A stretch of DNA of 64,000 bases. Source: Dehalococcoidia bacterium (lineage in GTDB: Bacteria > Chloroflexota > Dehalococcoidia > GIF9 > AB-539-J10). The notes under the pieces were generated by a model. It saw only the letters and a list, made by a program, of their open reading frames with translations. It made no database searches and had not been told where the DNA came from. The position numbers and the translations under genes are program-made. Shown piece by piece: positions 38,348-49,462 of this stretch. Positions within the stretch are counted from its first letter, which is position 1; every line of letters starts with the position of its first letter. The stretch covers positions 1-64,000 of the forward strand of contig SKVJ01000019.1 in NCBI GenBank assembly GCA_007129495.1, written 5' to 3'.

Positions 38348-39331
38348 ATGACTATTCAAGTCGAGAGACTTAACTACAAGACGACTAGGATCGCAGAGTT
38401 GACCCGCGGTATTGCCAAGGATTCGACGGAGCTTATCGGCAATACGCCGCTTGTCACGCTCAATCGTGTAACCAACGGAGCAAGGGCACGGGTAGTGGCC
38501 AAGCTCGAGTCGTTCAATCCATTATCCAGCGTCAAGGACAGACTGGGAGTCGCAATGATTGTGTCGGCGGAAGACAGCGGTCTGGTAAACGCAGACACGG
38601 TCTTTGTCGAACCTACAAGCGGCAATACCGGCATCGCACTCGCATTCGTCGCCGCCACCCGCGGGTACAGGCTCATCCTTACCATGCCCGACACGATGTC
38701 AGTCGAACGCAGACAGTTACTGTCGATCTTCGGCGCCGAACTGGTCCTCACCCCCGGTGCGGAAGGCATGCCCGGAGCGATACGCAAGGCTGAGGAACTG
38801 GTGCTTGAGAACCCGAATTACGTGATGCTGCAGCAGTTCAAGAATCCCGCGAATGTGGAGATACATCGACTCACCACCGCCGAGGAAATATGGCGTGATA
38901 CCGACGGCGATGTGGATATCCTCGTCAGCGGAATAGGCACCGGCGGCACAATCTCAGGTGTGGCAGAGGTTATCAAGGCAAGAAAGCCTGATTTCAAGGC
39001 GGTGGCGGTAGAGCCGCTTGCGTCAGCCGTGCTCTCGGGCGGGAAGCCCGGGCCGCACAAGATCCAGGGCATCGGCGCAGGCTTCATCCCGGAGGTGTTG
39101 CGAACAGACCTTATCGACGAGATAGTCAAGGTCGATAACGACGATGCCGGAGAGATGGCGAGGCGGCTCGCAAGATATGAGGGCATCCTCGCCGGTATCT
39201 CTTCCGGTGCGGCGACCTGGGCTGCCGTGAAGATCGCGCACAGGCCAGAAAACGAGGGGAAGCTGATAGTAGTCGTCCTGCCTGACACAGGAGAACGCTA
39301 TCTCTCAACCTGGTTATTCCAGGACACGTAA
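38348..39331 (+). CDS. cysK: Cysteine synthase A
   Basis: [55 protein letters not shown]. Confidence 0.93.
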   Translation: MTIQVERLNYKTTRIAELTRGIAKDSTELIGNTPLVTLNRVTNGARARVVAKLESFNPLSSVKDRLGVAMIVSAEDSGLVNADTVFVEPTSGNTGIALAFVAATRGYRLILTMPDTMSVERRQLLSIFGAELVLTPGAEGMPGAIRKAEELVLENPNYVMLQQFKNPANVEIHRLTTAEEIWRDTDGDVDILVSGIGTGGTISGVAEVIKARKPDFKAVAVEPLASAVLSGGKPGPHKIQGIGAGFIPEVLRTDLIDEIVKVDNDDAGEMARRLARYEGILAGISSGAATWAAVKIAHRPENEGKLIVVVLPDTGERYLSTWLFQDT

Positions 39332-39371
39332 CCCCAACCAGTGAGAACACGACCGAAGAAGGAGAATTGCC

Positions 39372-40847
39372 ATGAAGATATACAACACGCTCTCAGGAAC
39401 GAAAGAGCACTTCACGCCACAGGGCGATGTAGTGAAGATGTATGTCTGCGGCGTGACTCCCTACTCCGAGACGCATATCGGACACGCGATGAGCAACATC
39501 ATCTTCGACGTGATCCGCAGGCACCTTCTATTTCAGGGCCACCGCGTGAAATACGTGCAGAACGTCACGGACGTGGATGACAAGATCATAGAGCGTGCCG
39601 CTGAACTCCAACAGGCACCCGACCAATTGGCGAGGGAATACACGCGGAGATTCTTCGAGGACATGGACCGCCTCAACGTCATGCGGGCGGATGCCAGTCC
39701 ACGTGCGACCGAAAGCATACCCTCCATTGTTGAGATGGTTCAAGGGTTGATCCACAAGGGACATGCCTACGAGTCCAAGGGCAGCGTCTACTTTCGCGTG
39801 CGCGGCGTGTCGGACTACGGCAAGCTGTCGCGTCGAAGCGTGGAATTCATGATCACAGATAGGAGTGCAGAGTGGGGAGAAAACAAGGAACACCCGATGG
39901 ATTTCGCTCTCTGGAAGGCAGCAAAGGCGGGTGAGCCCTCATGGAACAGCCCGTGGGGGCCCGGTCGTCCCGGCTGGCACATTGAGTGCTCTGCGATGGC
40001 ACTGGCGACTCTCGGTGAGACACTCGATATTCATGGCGGCGGTCTGGATCTCATATTCCCTCATCACGAGAATGAGGTCGCGCAGTCCGAGAGCTACACC
40101 GGAGTGAAGCCCTTCGCCAGGTATTGGGTACACAATGGACTGCTGCACTTCGATAAGGAGAAGATGAGCAAGTCACTGGGCAACCTCCTCACAGTCAGGG
40201 AGGCCCTCACGAAGAACAGTCCGGATGGACTGCGGATCTTCGTGCTCAGCTCACATTACCGCAATCCTCTCTCCTACAGTGATGAGGCGCTGCAGGCGGC
40301 AGAGAAGAATGCTGATCGACTGCGCCAGGTAATGGCGCACGACTTGTCCGTTGACACAGGTGCAGACGGCATTGATGCCGCATACTTCAGCGACAGGTTC
40401 GTCGAAGCTATGGACGACGACTTCAATACCTCACGAGCACTCGTCGTGCTGTACGAATTGGCCAAAGAGATCAACCGAAGAGTGGCAGCTGGATCCGGTG
40501 TCTCCGAAGCACAGAGTGTACTTCGCCAACTCAGCGGTGTTCTGGGTCTGACCCTGGAGTCCGTGCGGATGGAATCACCGGACACAGGCATAATGACGAA
40601 AGTGGCTGAAGTTGCAGGAGCATATGCCGGGAAGTACCCATCCGTGTCGTCAGCGGATACGGCACACTTCGAGGGGGCCATCGACAGCCTGGTTGCCCTG
40701 CGAAACGAACTGAGACAGGCGAAGCAATGGCAGCAGGCGGATGCGGTACGAAAAGACTTGGAGGGCGCCGGCGTGATACTTGAGGACACCACTAAGGGAA
40801 CGAAGTGGAAGATTACCACTGGTATGCCGGCGATGCAGCTGCGATGA
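39372..40847 (+). CDS. cysS: Cysteinyl-tRNA synthetase
   Basis: [44 protein letters not shown]. Confidence 0.96.
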   Translation: MKIYNTLSGTKEHFTPQGDVVKMYVCGVTPYSETHIGHAMSNIIFDVIRRHLLFQGHRVKYVQNVTDVDDKIIERAAELQQAPDQLAREYTRRFFEDMDRLNVMRADASPRATESIPSIVEMVQGLIHKGHAYESKGSVYFRVRGVSDYGKLSRRSVEFMITDRSAEWGENKEHPMDFALWKAAKAGEPSWNSPWGPGRPGWHIECSAMALATLGETLDIHGGGLDLIFPHHENEVAQSESYTGVKPFARYWVHNGLLHFDKEKMSKSLGNLLTVREALTKNSPDGLRIFVLSSHYRNPLSYSDEALQAAEKNADRLRQVMAHDLSVDTGADGIDAAYFSDRFVEAMDDDFNTSRALVVLYELAKEINRRVAAGSGVSEAQSVLRQLSGVLGLTLESVRMESPDTGIMTKVAEVAGAYAGKYPSVSSADTAHFEGAIDSLVALRNELRQAKQWQQADAVRKDLEGAGVILEDTTKGTKWKITTGMPAMQLR

Positions 40848-41542
40848 GAACCAACATTATTCACATGTTTAGAGAGGACGTCCGAACCGTATTCGCCAAA
40901 GACCCTGCGGCCAGAAGTCTGTCGGAGGTGCTTTTCTGCTACCCGGGACTGCATGCCCTGTGGCTTCACCGGTTGGCTCACTACATCTGGAGTCACAGAT
41001 TGTGGTTTCCTGCCCGGTTCCTGTCGCACATCAGCCGGTTCCTGACTCACATCGAGATTCACCCGGGAGCCACAATCGGACGCCGCTTCTTCATCGACCA
41101 CGGTTCGGGCGTGGTCATCGGGGAAACAGCCGAGATAGGGGACGATGTACTGTTGTACCAGGGAGTTGTGCTGGGGGGGACGACTATGGAGAAGAGAAAA
41201 CGACACCCTACAGTTGGAAACGGAGTGATTATCGGTGCGGGAGCGATAGCCCTAGGCGACATCGCAATAGGTGAAGGAGCACGAATAGGAGCAGGCGCGG
41301 TTGTGACGAAATCTGTGGAGTCGGGAACAACGGTTGTCGGTATTCCGGCCAGGGTGGTTACGGAAGACAACAAGAGAACCACTGCTGGAACACCCATGCT
41401 GATGTCCGACAATCTCACCGAGGCTCTGGACCGAATTCTCGAAGCCTCGGAAGGAATCGTACATATGGAGCAGAAAAGGGGGTCTTCAACCGGTGTAGGA
41501 CGACGCGTGTCAGCGTCGTTCCGCAATGGAGCGGGCATATGA
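40844..41542 (+). CDS. cysE: Serine O-acetyltransferase
   Basis: Hexapeptide repeats [47 protein letters not shown] overlap with cysS. Confidence 0.95.
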   Translation: MRTNIIHMFREDVRTVFAKDPAARSLSEVLFCYPGLHALWLHRLAHYIWSHRLWFPARFLSHISRFLTHIEIHPGATIGRRFFIDHGSGVVIGETAEIGDDVLLYQGVVLGGTTMEKRKRHPTVGNGVIIGAGAIALGDIAIGEGARIGAGAVVTKSVESGTTVVGIPARVVTEDNKRTTAGTPMLMSDNLTEALDRILEASEGIVHMEQKRGSSTGVGRRVSASFRNGAGI

Positions 41543-41587
41543 CGAGGCTCAAGTCGCATCCGCCCGAAAGATCCAAAAGGTGTAGAA

Positions 41588-41614
41588 TGGCCCGTATAAT
41601 TGCCATACGGGCCA
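41588..41614. promoter_or_regulatory. Palindrome containing a perfect TATAAT, upstream of iscS
   Basis: tggcccgtat-aattgcc-atacgggcca, 10-bp arms; TATAAT at 41595-41600. Confidence 0.4.
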
Positions 41615-41723
41615 CAGTTATGGGCAACGTTAGTGAAGGACAGGACGCTGTAGAGATTACCAGAAATCTTAACAGTGCCCTCTCACAACTGCTATGGGCT
41701 GAGTGAAGCCTTGGGAGGTTTGG

Positions 41724-42902
41724 GTGACAAGAGTATATCTTGACTATGCAGCTACTACTCCAACACACCCCGATGTGTTGACATCCATGCTGCCGTTCTT
41801 CAGCAAATCATTCGGTAATGCCTCGAGCATCTATTCCTACGGACAGGAGGCAAGAGCGGCGGTCGCAACTGCCAGAGCAAGTGTCGCCAGTCTGATCGGA
41901 GCTCACGAAGACGAAATCGTGTTCACGAGCGGTGGAACTGAAGCTGACAATGCGGCACTGAAGGGGGTGGCTTTCGCGCAGGAACAGGGACACAATCACA
42001 TCATAACCACCACCGTCGAGCACCATGCGGTACTTGAGTCATGCAGGTTTCTTGAGAAACAAGGAACGGCGGTGACCAGATTACCGGTGGACGGACAGGG
42101 GATGGTTGACCCGGACGAGATCAGAAAGGCCATTGCCGCAAACACCGTGCTCATCTCCGTGATGCATGCCAACAATGAGGTGGGAACGATTCAGCCAATC
42201 TCCGAGATCGCCAGAATAGCGAAAGAGGCGGGTGCCTATATGCACACTGATGCGGTGCAGACAGCCGGGCACATTCCAGTCGATGTGAATGAACTCGGAG
42301 TGGACCTCCTCTCCATGTCTGCACACAAGCTATACGGACCGAAGGGGGTTGGCGCACTTTATGTGCGGAAGGGAACAAAGCTCAGCCCTCTGATCCACGG
42401 TGGTGAGCAGGAAAGGAAGCACCGCGCCGGCACCGAGAACGTCCCCGGAATAGTGGGGTTCGGGAAGGCTGCTGATCTCGCCCGCATCGAAGCCGCCGAT
42501 GAGACCGAAAGACTGATCCGCCTCCGTAACGCACTGATCGCTGGCGTGCTGGAACAAATCAGTGATTCCCAGATCAACGGACATCCGTCGAACAGGCTAC
42601 CCAACAACGCCCACTTGAGCTTCGATTTCGTCGAAGGGGAGTCCATGCTTCTGCACCTGGATATGGAGGGCATTTGCGCCTCCACGGGCTCCGCGTGCAG
42701 TTCCGGGAGCCTCGAACCGTCTCACGTGCTGCTCGCCCTCGGCCTGTCGCACCAGCTGGCACACGGATCGCTGCGTTTCAGCCTTGGAAAGTGGAGCACT
42801 GATGAGGATGTTGCGAGAGTTCTGGATACCCTGCCAGCAATAGTAACGAAGCTTCGGGCGATGTCGCCCCTGCGCGGGAACCTCAGGAGGAATGAGAAAT
42901 GA
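41724..42902 (+). CDS. iscS: Cysteine desulfurase
   Basis: VYLDYAATTPTHPDV; TSGGTEADNAALKG; MSAHKLYGPKGVGALYVRKG; STGSACSSGS; GTG start after GGGAGG. Confidence 0.93.
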   Translation: MTRVYLDYAATTPTHPDVLTSMLPFFSKSFGNASSIYSYGQEARAAVATARASVASLIGAHEDEIVFTSGGTEADNAALKGVAFAQEQGHNHIITTTVEHHAVLESCRFLEKQGTAVTRLPVDGQGMVDPDEIRKAIAANTVLISVMHANNEVGTIQPISEIARIAKEAGAYMHTDAVQTAGHIPVDVNELGVDLLSMSAHKLYGPKGVGALYVRKGTKLSPLIHGGEQERKHRAGTENVPGIVGFGKAADLARIEAADETERLIRLRNALIAGVLEQISDSQINGHPSNRLPNNAHLSFDFVEGESMLLHLDMEGICASTGSACSSGSLEPSHVLLALGLSHQLAHGSLRFSLGKWSTDEDVARVLDTLPAIVTKLRAMSPLRGNLRRNEK

Positions 42903-43303
42903 GTCAAGCGCAACCTCCCTACAGCGAAAAGGTAATGGAGCACTTCAGGAATCCGAGAAACGTGGGGGAGATGGAGAACCCCGACGGCATTGGGCATGTG
43001 GGCAATCCAGTATGCGGGGACATCATGGAGCTCTATATCCGTGTGTCTGACGACGTCATTACAGACGCCAAATTCAAGACTTTCGGCTGCGGTGCAGCTA
43101 TTGCCACAAGCTCGATGGTAACTGAGCTCGTAAAGGGCAAGACCATCCAGGAAGCACTCTCGTTGTCCAACAACGCGGTAGCCGAGGCCCTGGGAGGATT
43201 ACCTCCCATTAAGATGCACTGCTCGGTCCTAGCCGAGGAGGCACTCAAGTCCGCGATAGACGACTATCTGAAGAAGTCGAAGGACGCCAGTTCCATCGGC
43301 TGA
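42899..43303 (+). CDS. iscU: Fe-S cluster scaffold protein IscU/NifU N-terminal type
   Basis: YSEKVMEHFRNPRNVGEMENPDGIGHVGNPVCGDIMELYI; KFKTFGCGAAIATSSMVTELVKGK. Confidence 0.93.
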   Translation: MSQAQPPYSEKVMEHFRNPRNVGEMENPDGIGHVGNPVCGDIMELYIRVSDDVITDAKFKTFGCGAAIATSSMVTELVKGKTIQEALSLSNNAVAEALGGLPPIKMHCSVLAEEALKSAIDDYLKKSKDASSIG

Positions 43304-43315
43304 CGCAGCAGCATA

Positions 43316-43747
43316 TTAGCCCAGTTCAGGGATATGGCACGCATCCTGCTGCCTTGCCAGGTCCGCTATCGTCCTAGCTGCGAGGACTCCATCCACTGCC
43401 ATCTTCACTTCGCACCAGACATCACGGGTCACACAGAAGATGTTGCGCTCGCAGACAGAAGGGTCATCAACACACGCCACCGGCGCCGTTGAGCCCTGCA
43501 GTGCCGTCACCACCGCCCCCAGCGTGATATCAGCCGCCGGGCGCGCCAGCAACACCCCTCCGGTATTGCCACGCTCTGTCCTCACGAGGCCAGCCGCAAC
43601 AAGAGGACCAACGACGTGCTTGAGATAATTGAGAGATACCTGTTGCCGCCTGGCAATGTCTTTCAAGGAGACCGGCACATTCGGCTGATGCGCAGCGATA
43701 TCGACGAGCAATCTCGTTCCGTAGCGTACCCTTGTAGAAACCTTCAT
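43316..43747 (-). CDS. Rrf2 family transcriptional regulator
   Basis: MKVSTRVRYGTRLLVDIA; SLNYLKHVVGPLVAAGLVRTERGNTGGVLLARPAADITLG; cysteine cluster CVDDPSVCERNIFC. Confidence 0.92.
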   Translation of the reverse strand: MKVSTRVRYGTRLLVDIAAHQPNVPVSLKDIARRQQVSLNYLKHVVGPLVAAGLVRTERGNTGGVLLARPAADITLGAVVTALQGSTAPVACVDDPSVCERNIFCVTRDVWCEVKMAVDGVLAARTIADLARQQDACHIPELG

Positions 43748-44068
43748 AGTATTTCCCGGCAAACGTTGACAACCAGTATCATCATTCCAGTGTCGCCGAA
43801 AGACGGCCTGCCGTCAACTGAGTTCAAGGGCCCACCTTGAACTGAGGCAAAGGATGATGATCCGTGGAAGCGCAAATAACCGGAGTACCGTATTTCCAAT
43901 CCAACGCACTACACTACTACGCCACCGGGAACGACGCGCAAGTCGGCGAGTACAACCGGAGCAGCGCGAGATACAATGAGGACCTCTCCGAAACCACCGC
44001 CGCAAAACAGACGTGAGGCATTAACCGCAAGCACCGGTCCTCCTGATCGGGTCTACAGACGCACTTTT

Positions 44069-44560
44069 TCACCGTGCAAGGGTCTTCAGATGCTGACGCA
44101 CGGCTGAGATAACAGCCTCGGGGTGCTTCGTCGAGAAGACCAATTCGGGGAAGCGGCTGTTGCGTCTCAGCAGAACGACACGCGGACCTCCGATGGCGTT
44201 GTAAATGAGTCTGAACTTGCCCTTGTACCATCCCATCCTTATGCCCCACCCGCCGTACCAGAACGCCGAGGCCCCGTCGTGGTAGCAATCTACGATTTCC
44301 TGCCAACCCACACGCTCCCGCATGACTCCATATCCAACAACAATACGCTCATCAGTGATTCGAATGGTCAGCCACGAAAAATTGATGGTGAGGGCCAGAA
44401 ACAGAATGAACATCGCCGCGAAGAACCACGGTGGAACGTCGGCGACCGCTCCGGCCTGCAGTTGGCGGATCATCTGCCAGAGCATCGCAACAGTTGCGAC
44501 AGCCAAGAACAGCGTGCTCCATCTGGAAAACAGCCGCTCCTCGTAAATCACTCCGGCCAA
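44069..44560 (-). CDS. Membrane protein with PH-like domain
   Basis: Two TMs then ITDERIVVGYGVMRERVGWQEIVDCYHDG. Confidence 0.65.
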   Translation of the reverse strand: MAGVIYEERLFSRWSTLFLAVATVAMLWQMIRQLQAGAVADVPPWFFAAMFILFLALTINFSWLTIRITDERIVVGYGVMRERVGWQEIVDCYHDGASAFWYGGWGIRMGWYKGKFRLIYNAIGGPRVVLLRRNSRFPELVFSTKHPEAVISAVRQHLKTLAR

Positions 44561-44683
44561 AGCTCACCTCACCGGCATTATTGCCGGAGGATACCGCAAT
44601 GTCAACAGGAACGGTCGAGCAGTGGATTGTGCATGGGAACGCTGTCGAATCCGGTGGTATGGGCCGTCTCACTTGCAGCCTAT

Positions 44684-45427
44684 TCACCCCAGCTTCTGCG
44701 CGGAGACGATGCCGGTGAAGTGGAAGCGCGACAACGAAATGGCTCCTGCCTTGTACTCCCGGGCAAGTCGCCTCAGAACCACGAATCTGAGCCACAGGGC
44801 GATGGGAAGGGTCTCGGCTAACACGATAGTCCCGCCCGGCCGGGTGACGCGCAACATCTCGCCGAGCGTTCTTCGCTTGTCCCTGCGGCTGTTACTGATG
44901 CCATAACGCGTTCCGACAGTGCTGAAGTAGCCCGACTTGAACGGCAGGTTCAACGGGTCGACATGACGCACCTGCACCATATCGCCTACACCCTCGATCC
45001 GCGCGTTATCACGCGTACGCCCGGATGGATCCGGCATGCGCTTAGTGGCCTTCCAGTTGTCCGTAGCCCACACTTCAATGGGCCGCACAATCTTCGCGAA
45101 AGAGATTGCCAGAGAACCGGTTCCGCTGGCTGCGTTGAGAATTCGACTGGACTTCGCAGCTCCCGACAATTCGATAATCCTCCTATCCAGGGTGGTGCGG
45201 TACCATGAGGTCGATCCGATCACCACAGAGGCACTACTCCATAGCAGGGAGAAACCAACGAGGACTACAAACGGGATCAAGTACCAAGACTCGCCTCGTG
45301 TAACGAGAAGTGGGATGAAGCCGAACAGAGCTGGAAGGATTGTAAGCAGATCCCGGGGAGCCTCGAACTCATAGCTGGGTTTCTCAATAGCCGTTTCAGT
45401 CAATTTAGCTCGTGTGCCGAAGGCCAT
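44684..45427 (-). CDS. Class I SAM-dependent methyltransferase with N-terminal TM segment
   Basis: ILNAASGTGSLAISFAKI (motif I); NLPFKSGYFSTVGTRYGISN; LGEMLRVTRPGGTIVLAE. Confidence 0.85.
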   Translation of the reverse strand: MAFGTRAKLTETAIEKPSYEFEAPRDLLTILPALFGFIPLLVTRGESWYLIPFVVLVGFSLLWSSASVVIGSTSWYRTTLDRRIIELSGAAKSSRILNAASGTGSLAISFAKIVRPIEVWATDNWKATKRMPDPSGRTRDNARIEGVGDMVQVRHVDPLNLPFKSGYFSTVGTRYGISNSRRDKRRTLGEMLRVTRPGGTIVLAETLPIALWLRFVVLRRLAREYKAGAISLSRFHFTGIVSAQKLG

Positions 45428-45835
45428 GGCGACAAGTATAGCTGAAAACGGCTACCTCACGAACGTGCCGCAGATGTCAGACAATCGATCCGCAAAACGT
45501 ACTTGCAGTAGGTCGTGTGCGGGGAGACAATTTGCTCAGGAAGACACTGGACGAGCACAGTGATTTGACACTCACTGAATGCCTGTTTACTATGGTGGTG
45601 CTCATACGCGAGTATCGTATGAGGTCATTATTGGGTACGAGTGCCTGTCGGGAAGGGGCTAACAGGGAGTCACCGGGTACGGATCTGAAAGTGAGTGTTT
45701 TCACGTTTCATCCAGCCTCGATGGGACGTGCTCAGTATCCACCTCATGGTGACTTCCAACAGGGATGACTGAATACTGTAGTCATCACTGACTTGGTCCA
45801 GTATGAAAGCTTCGTGCTAAGGGAGGACAGATAGA

Positions 45836-47182
45836 GTGGCTACCGGCGAGAAGAAGGTGACCATAAACAGACTGAAGTCGATGTACCCGTTGCGTGCTCA
45901 TGTGGATGAGAGTTATCGCAGGGGCATTGAAGCCATGAAAGCTGGGAAGCCGACCGTATGGTCAATGCTGGCATGGTGGGAGGGTGACGTAATTCTCAAG
46001 GCCATGGACGTGGGGGTTGTATATCCGGAGAACTACGCCACCGTTTGCGCGACTCAGGGAGTTGCGCAAACGTATCTTGATCGCGCGGATGCTGACGGAT
46101 TTCCCACTCACCTCTGTGGCTACAGCCGCAACACGTTCGGGTATGCGTCCCGGATGATGAAAGAGCTCGGGGGCGAGATCCCGCCTGAAGCGCCCATGGG
46201 CGGTATGCCCAAACCGATCCTGCTGCTGGGCTCAAACGTAGTGTGTGATGCCCGCTACAAATGGTTTCAGGCGTTGGGCGGCTACATGGACACTCCTGTC
46301 TGGGTATTGGAGATGCCGACGCCCGGCGTTAAGGAGTTGGCCATGGAGGGTGCTCATGAGAGGTACGTGAGCTTCGTCGTCGAAGAGTTGAGGGAGTTCA
46401 TCTCCTACCTCGAGCGTATGCTTGGCAGGCGGATGGACTGGGACAAGCTGGACGAAACGGTACGATTGACCGAGGAAATCTGCCGGGTCTGGCACGACAT
46501 CAACGAGCTCCGCAAAGCCAGGCCGTGCCCGATGCACTCCCGCGACTTCTGGAGCAGCATGGTTCCCGGCCTGTTCCTTATGGGCGATCCTAAGGAGACG
46601 CTTAAGGGCTACCAGGACCTCTATGCGGAGGTAAAGGAGAGAGTAGAGAACGGGGTTTCCGCGATTGTAGAGGAAGAGAAGTACCGGTTGATGTTCAGTG
46701 AACTGCCCCCATGGCACACGCTGGGGATATTCGACAAGCTGGCAGAAAGAGGGTGGAATTTTGTTATTGAGAGCTGGACTTACCATCCGCCGATTCCTAT
46801 TGACCTCTCGGGGGTCAGTGACCCGGTAGAACGGCTCGCCAGGTTCTGCTTTCAGTTCAACGTCGGATACTACAAGGGCGCTCTTGAGGATGGCGAGACG
46901 TATGGTTACCACGCGTATCCACATCTGCCCTACGCGCGTGACTGGAAGGTTGACGGCGCGTTTCTCCATCCGCTCGTCACATGCCGGAGTGCGTCAACAC
47001 ATTTGCCTTATGCCAGGGATATGCTGTTGCGCACGGTGTCCGTGCCTTCCCTCATGATTGAGGGAGACATCGTTGATCTGCGGCTTTTCGATCCTGTGGA
47101 TACCCTCCGCAAAGCTGAACCGTTTGAGGAGACCATGGACCACTATAAACAGGTGCGGAAGGAGAGGGGCTTTGACTGGTAA
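45836..47182 (+). CDS. 2-hydroxyacyl-CoA dehydratase/benzoyl-CoA reductase family subunit (HgdB/BcrB-like)
   Basis: Family-like Cys contexts (ATVCATQG, HLCGYSRNTFG), VVEELREFISYLE, LLRTVSVPSLMIEGDIVD. Confidence 0.85.
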   Translation: MATGEKKVTINRLKSMYPLRAHVDESYRRGIEAMKAGKPTVWSMLAWWEGDVILKAMDVGVVYPENYATVCATQGVAQTYLDRADADGFPTHLCGYSRNTFGYASRMMKELGGEIPPEAPMGGMPKPILLLGSNVVCDARYKWFQALGGYMDTPVWVLEMPTPGVKELAMEGAHERYVSFVVEELREFISYLERMLGRRMDWDKLDETVRLTEEICRVWHDINELRKARPCPMHSRDFWSSMVPGLFLMGDPKETLKGYQDLYAEVKERVENGVSAIVEEEKYRLMFSELPPWHTLGIFDKLAERGWNFVIESWTYHPPIPIDLSGVSDPVERLARFCFQFNVGYYKGALEDGETYGYHAYPHLPYARDWKVDGAFLHPLVTCRSASTHLPYARDMLLRTVSVPSLMIEGDIVDLRLFDPVDTLRKAEPFEETMDHYKQVRKERGFDW

Positions 47183-47218
47183 GCGGCTCACAGAAATGAG
47201 TGAAAGGAGGTCCCTGCG

Positions 47219-48397
47219 TTGAGCGAGGCTAAGGGTGGAATCTTAAGAGCACGTGAGATTTGTGAGAACCGGGCGCAGCGGGCGCAGGAGCTAAAGGCAG
47301 ACGGCAGGACTGTAATGGGTTATCTTTGCATCTATCCTCCTCTCGAAATGCTCACAGCGCTCGGTATTGTTCCCTACCGGGTGTTCGGAGATATGGGAAC
47401 AGTGGTGACGGAGGCAGATAGAGGATTACCTGTGGCGTTCTGTCCGTTCGTACGTAGTTGCCTTGATCTGGGCATTAAGGAGGAATACAGCTTCCTCGAC
47501 GGTATGGTGACATCCCATGCCTGTGACGCTATGGAGAAGGCAGCGCACGTCTGGGAAAGCCTGATAGGCCATCCCTATTTTCACTTCATCGAGATACCTA
47601 CCAAGGTTACGGAGAGAGCCGAGGCTGTTTTCAAGGGCGAACTGCAACTCTTCGCACAAACGCTTCAAACGTTTGTAGGACGTGAGCTGTCCCCGGAGAA
47701 CTTGAAGAAAGCCATAACGGTTCACAACGAACAGCGTGCCCTGGTACGGGCACTTTATGAACAGCGAATGTCGGATCCCCCCCGCATTTCGGGTGGAGAT
47801 ACGCTGCGGGTTCTGAAGGCGGTAATGAGTCTTCCGGTTGAGGAAGGAAACGGGCTTCTGCGCGAGGTCATTGCCGAAGTGCAATCACAAGAGCCGGCAA
47901 TGGATGCAGGCCGTCCCAGACTCATGATTTGGGGCAGCATCGTCGACGACCCGAACTTCGTGGACATGATGGAGGAGGCGGGCTGCAGTGTAGTTGTCGA
48001 CGACACGTGCGTCGGGTCAAGAGCATACTGGAAGGACGTTCCGATTACTGACGATCCGTTTGACGGGCTGGCACATCACTACCTGGCCGATATACGTTGT
48101 TCGCGTACTTTCTTCGAAGTCGCCGAGAGCGACAAGGAGGTCGCACAAAAGGAGCGCGCCAGCGATCTGGAAAGCAGGTTCGGCTACATCAGGCATATGG
48201 TTGAGGGCTGGAAGGTTGACGGAGCGATTCTGCAGTCGGTCAAATACTGTGATACGCATGGCTTCGATGTTCCCGATGCAATAGACTATTTCAAGTCTCT
48301 TGGGGTTCCCAGTGCATATTTTGAACATGACTACACGCCGGGAGCACTCGCGCCGTTACGCACACGGGTGCAGGGTTTCCTTGAAATGATTTGTTAG
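47219..48397 (+). CDS. 2-hydroxyacyl-CoA dehydratase/benzoyl-CoA reductase family subunit (BcrC-like)
   Basis: TVMGYLCIYPPLEMLTALGIVPYRVFG; CPFVRSCLDLG; SHACDAMEK; SVKYCDTHGFDVP. Confidence 0.85.
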   Translation: MSEAKGGILRAREICENRAQRAQELKADGRTVMGYLCIYPPLEMLTALGIVPYRVFGDMGTVVTEADRGLPVAFCPFVRSCLDLGIKEEYSFLDGMVTSHACDAMEKAAHVWESLIGHPYFHFIEIPTKVTERAEAVFKGELQLFAQTLQTFVGRELSPENLKKAITVHNEQRALVRALYEQRMSDPPRISGGDTLRVLKAVMSLPVEEGNGLLREVIAEVQSQEPAMDAGRPRLMIWGSIVDDPNFVDMMEEAGCSVVVDDTCVGSRAYWKDVPITDDPFDGLAHHYLADIRCSRTFFEVAESDKEVAQKERASDLESRFGYIRHMVEGWKVDGAILQSVKYCDTHGFDVPDAIDYFKSLGVPSAYFEHDYTPGALAPLRTRVQGFLEMIC

Positions 48398-48612
48398 AGA
48401 AGCCATTTGTTCTTGGGAAGCTGCAGCAACACCCAGTACCCTGACAGCTTCGGGATGCTTATGTTGTGCTCTTACCCGCCCCATACCCGTGGTCGCTGGT
48501 ATTTGCCTCTACAGAGGTGATTCTGCCACACAACGGCATCTGTGGACCGGCGGAGCAGGGTTACCGTGTGTCGGTATTTCCTCGGAACGTACCTCTGGGA
48601 TCCGGAGAACTC

Positions 48613-49455
48613 ATGTTTTTTACAGGCGTGGACATCGGCTCTACTATGACCAAGGTGGTCATCGTCGGAGAAGACCAATCGGTCCTCGTGCAACATATCG
48701 GGCCCACAGGCGCTGAACACCGTCGCCTCGCCAACAGGGTCATGGAGAGTGCATTGACAGAGGCCGGTCTCTCATTTCACGAGGTGGATTTTGTTGTGGC
48801 CACAGGCTATGGCAGGTTCAATGTTCCCTTTGCCGATCGCCAGATCACCGAGTTGACCTGCCACGCAAAGGGCATCTTCAGTCAGTTTCCCAATGCGCGA
48901 ACGGTCATAGACATCGGAGGACAAGACGCGAAAGGGCTCAAGCTCCATAAAGGCAAGCTTATCGACTTCGTCATGAACGATAAGTGTGCCGCAGGGACAG
49001 GGAGATTCCTCGAAGTCATTGCGGATACGTTCGGCCTCAAGTTTGACGACCTTGGAGAGATGTCCTTGCGCTCGCGCCAGATCGTCGCCATCAGTAGCAC
49101 ATGCACAGTCTTTGCACAGCAGGAAGTCGTGGCGTGTCTTTCAAAAGGGGTACCGGTGGAAGACATACTCGCGGGCCTGAATGATGCGATAGCGGACAGA
49201 ACAACAAACATGGTACGTCGGCTGCGTATCGAACCAGACGTGGTCTTCACCGGAGGAGTTGCGATGAACACGGGTATGGTGATGGCGCTCCGGAAGAAGC
49301 TTGGCTGCGAGGTTCTCGTTCCCCCGCAGCCACTACTGAGTGGCGCACTTGGCGCCGCACTGCTAGGCCGAGAGTATGTGCTGGACAGGCTGGCGAGAAA
49401 TGAACCCATACCGAGGAAGGAACGAAAACTGGTCGAGGCTTCATTCTTCGAGTAG
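48613..49455 (+). CDS. BadF/BadG/BcrA/BcrD-type ASKHA ATPase (electron activator)
   Basis: FTGVDIGSTMTKVVIV; DIGGQDAKGLKL; NDKCAAGTGRFLEV; SSTCTVFAQQE; start refined. Confidence 0.92.
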   Translation: MFFTGVDIGSTMTKVVIVGEDQSVLVQHIGPTGAEHRRLANRVMESALTEAGLSFHEVDFVVATGYGRFNVPFADRQITELTCHAKGIFSQFPNARTVIDIGGQDAKGLKLHKGKLIDFVMNDKCAAGTGRFLEVIADTFGLKFDDLGEMSLRSRQIVAISSTCTVFAQQEVVACLSKGVPVEDILAGLNDAIADRTTNMVRRLRIEPDVVFTGGVAMNTGMVMALRKKLGCEVLVPPQPLLSGALGAALLGREYVLDRLARNEPIPRKERKLVEASFFE

Positions 49456-49462
49456 CGGCTGA

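Noticed and set aside
40274-41206. 310-aa minus-strand ORF
   Set aside because: Antisense to cysS and cysE.
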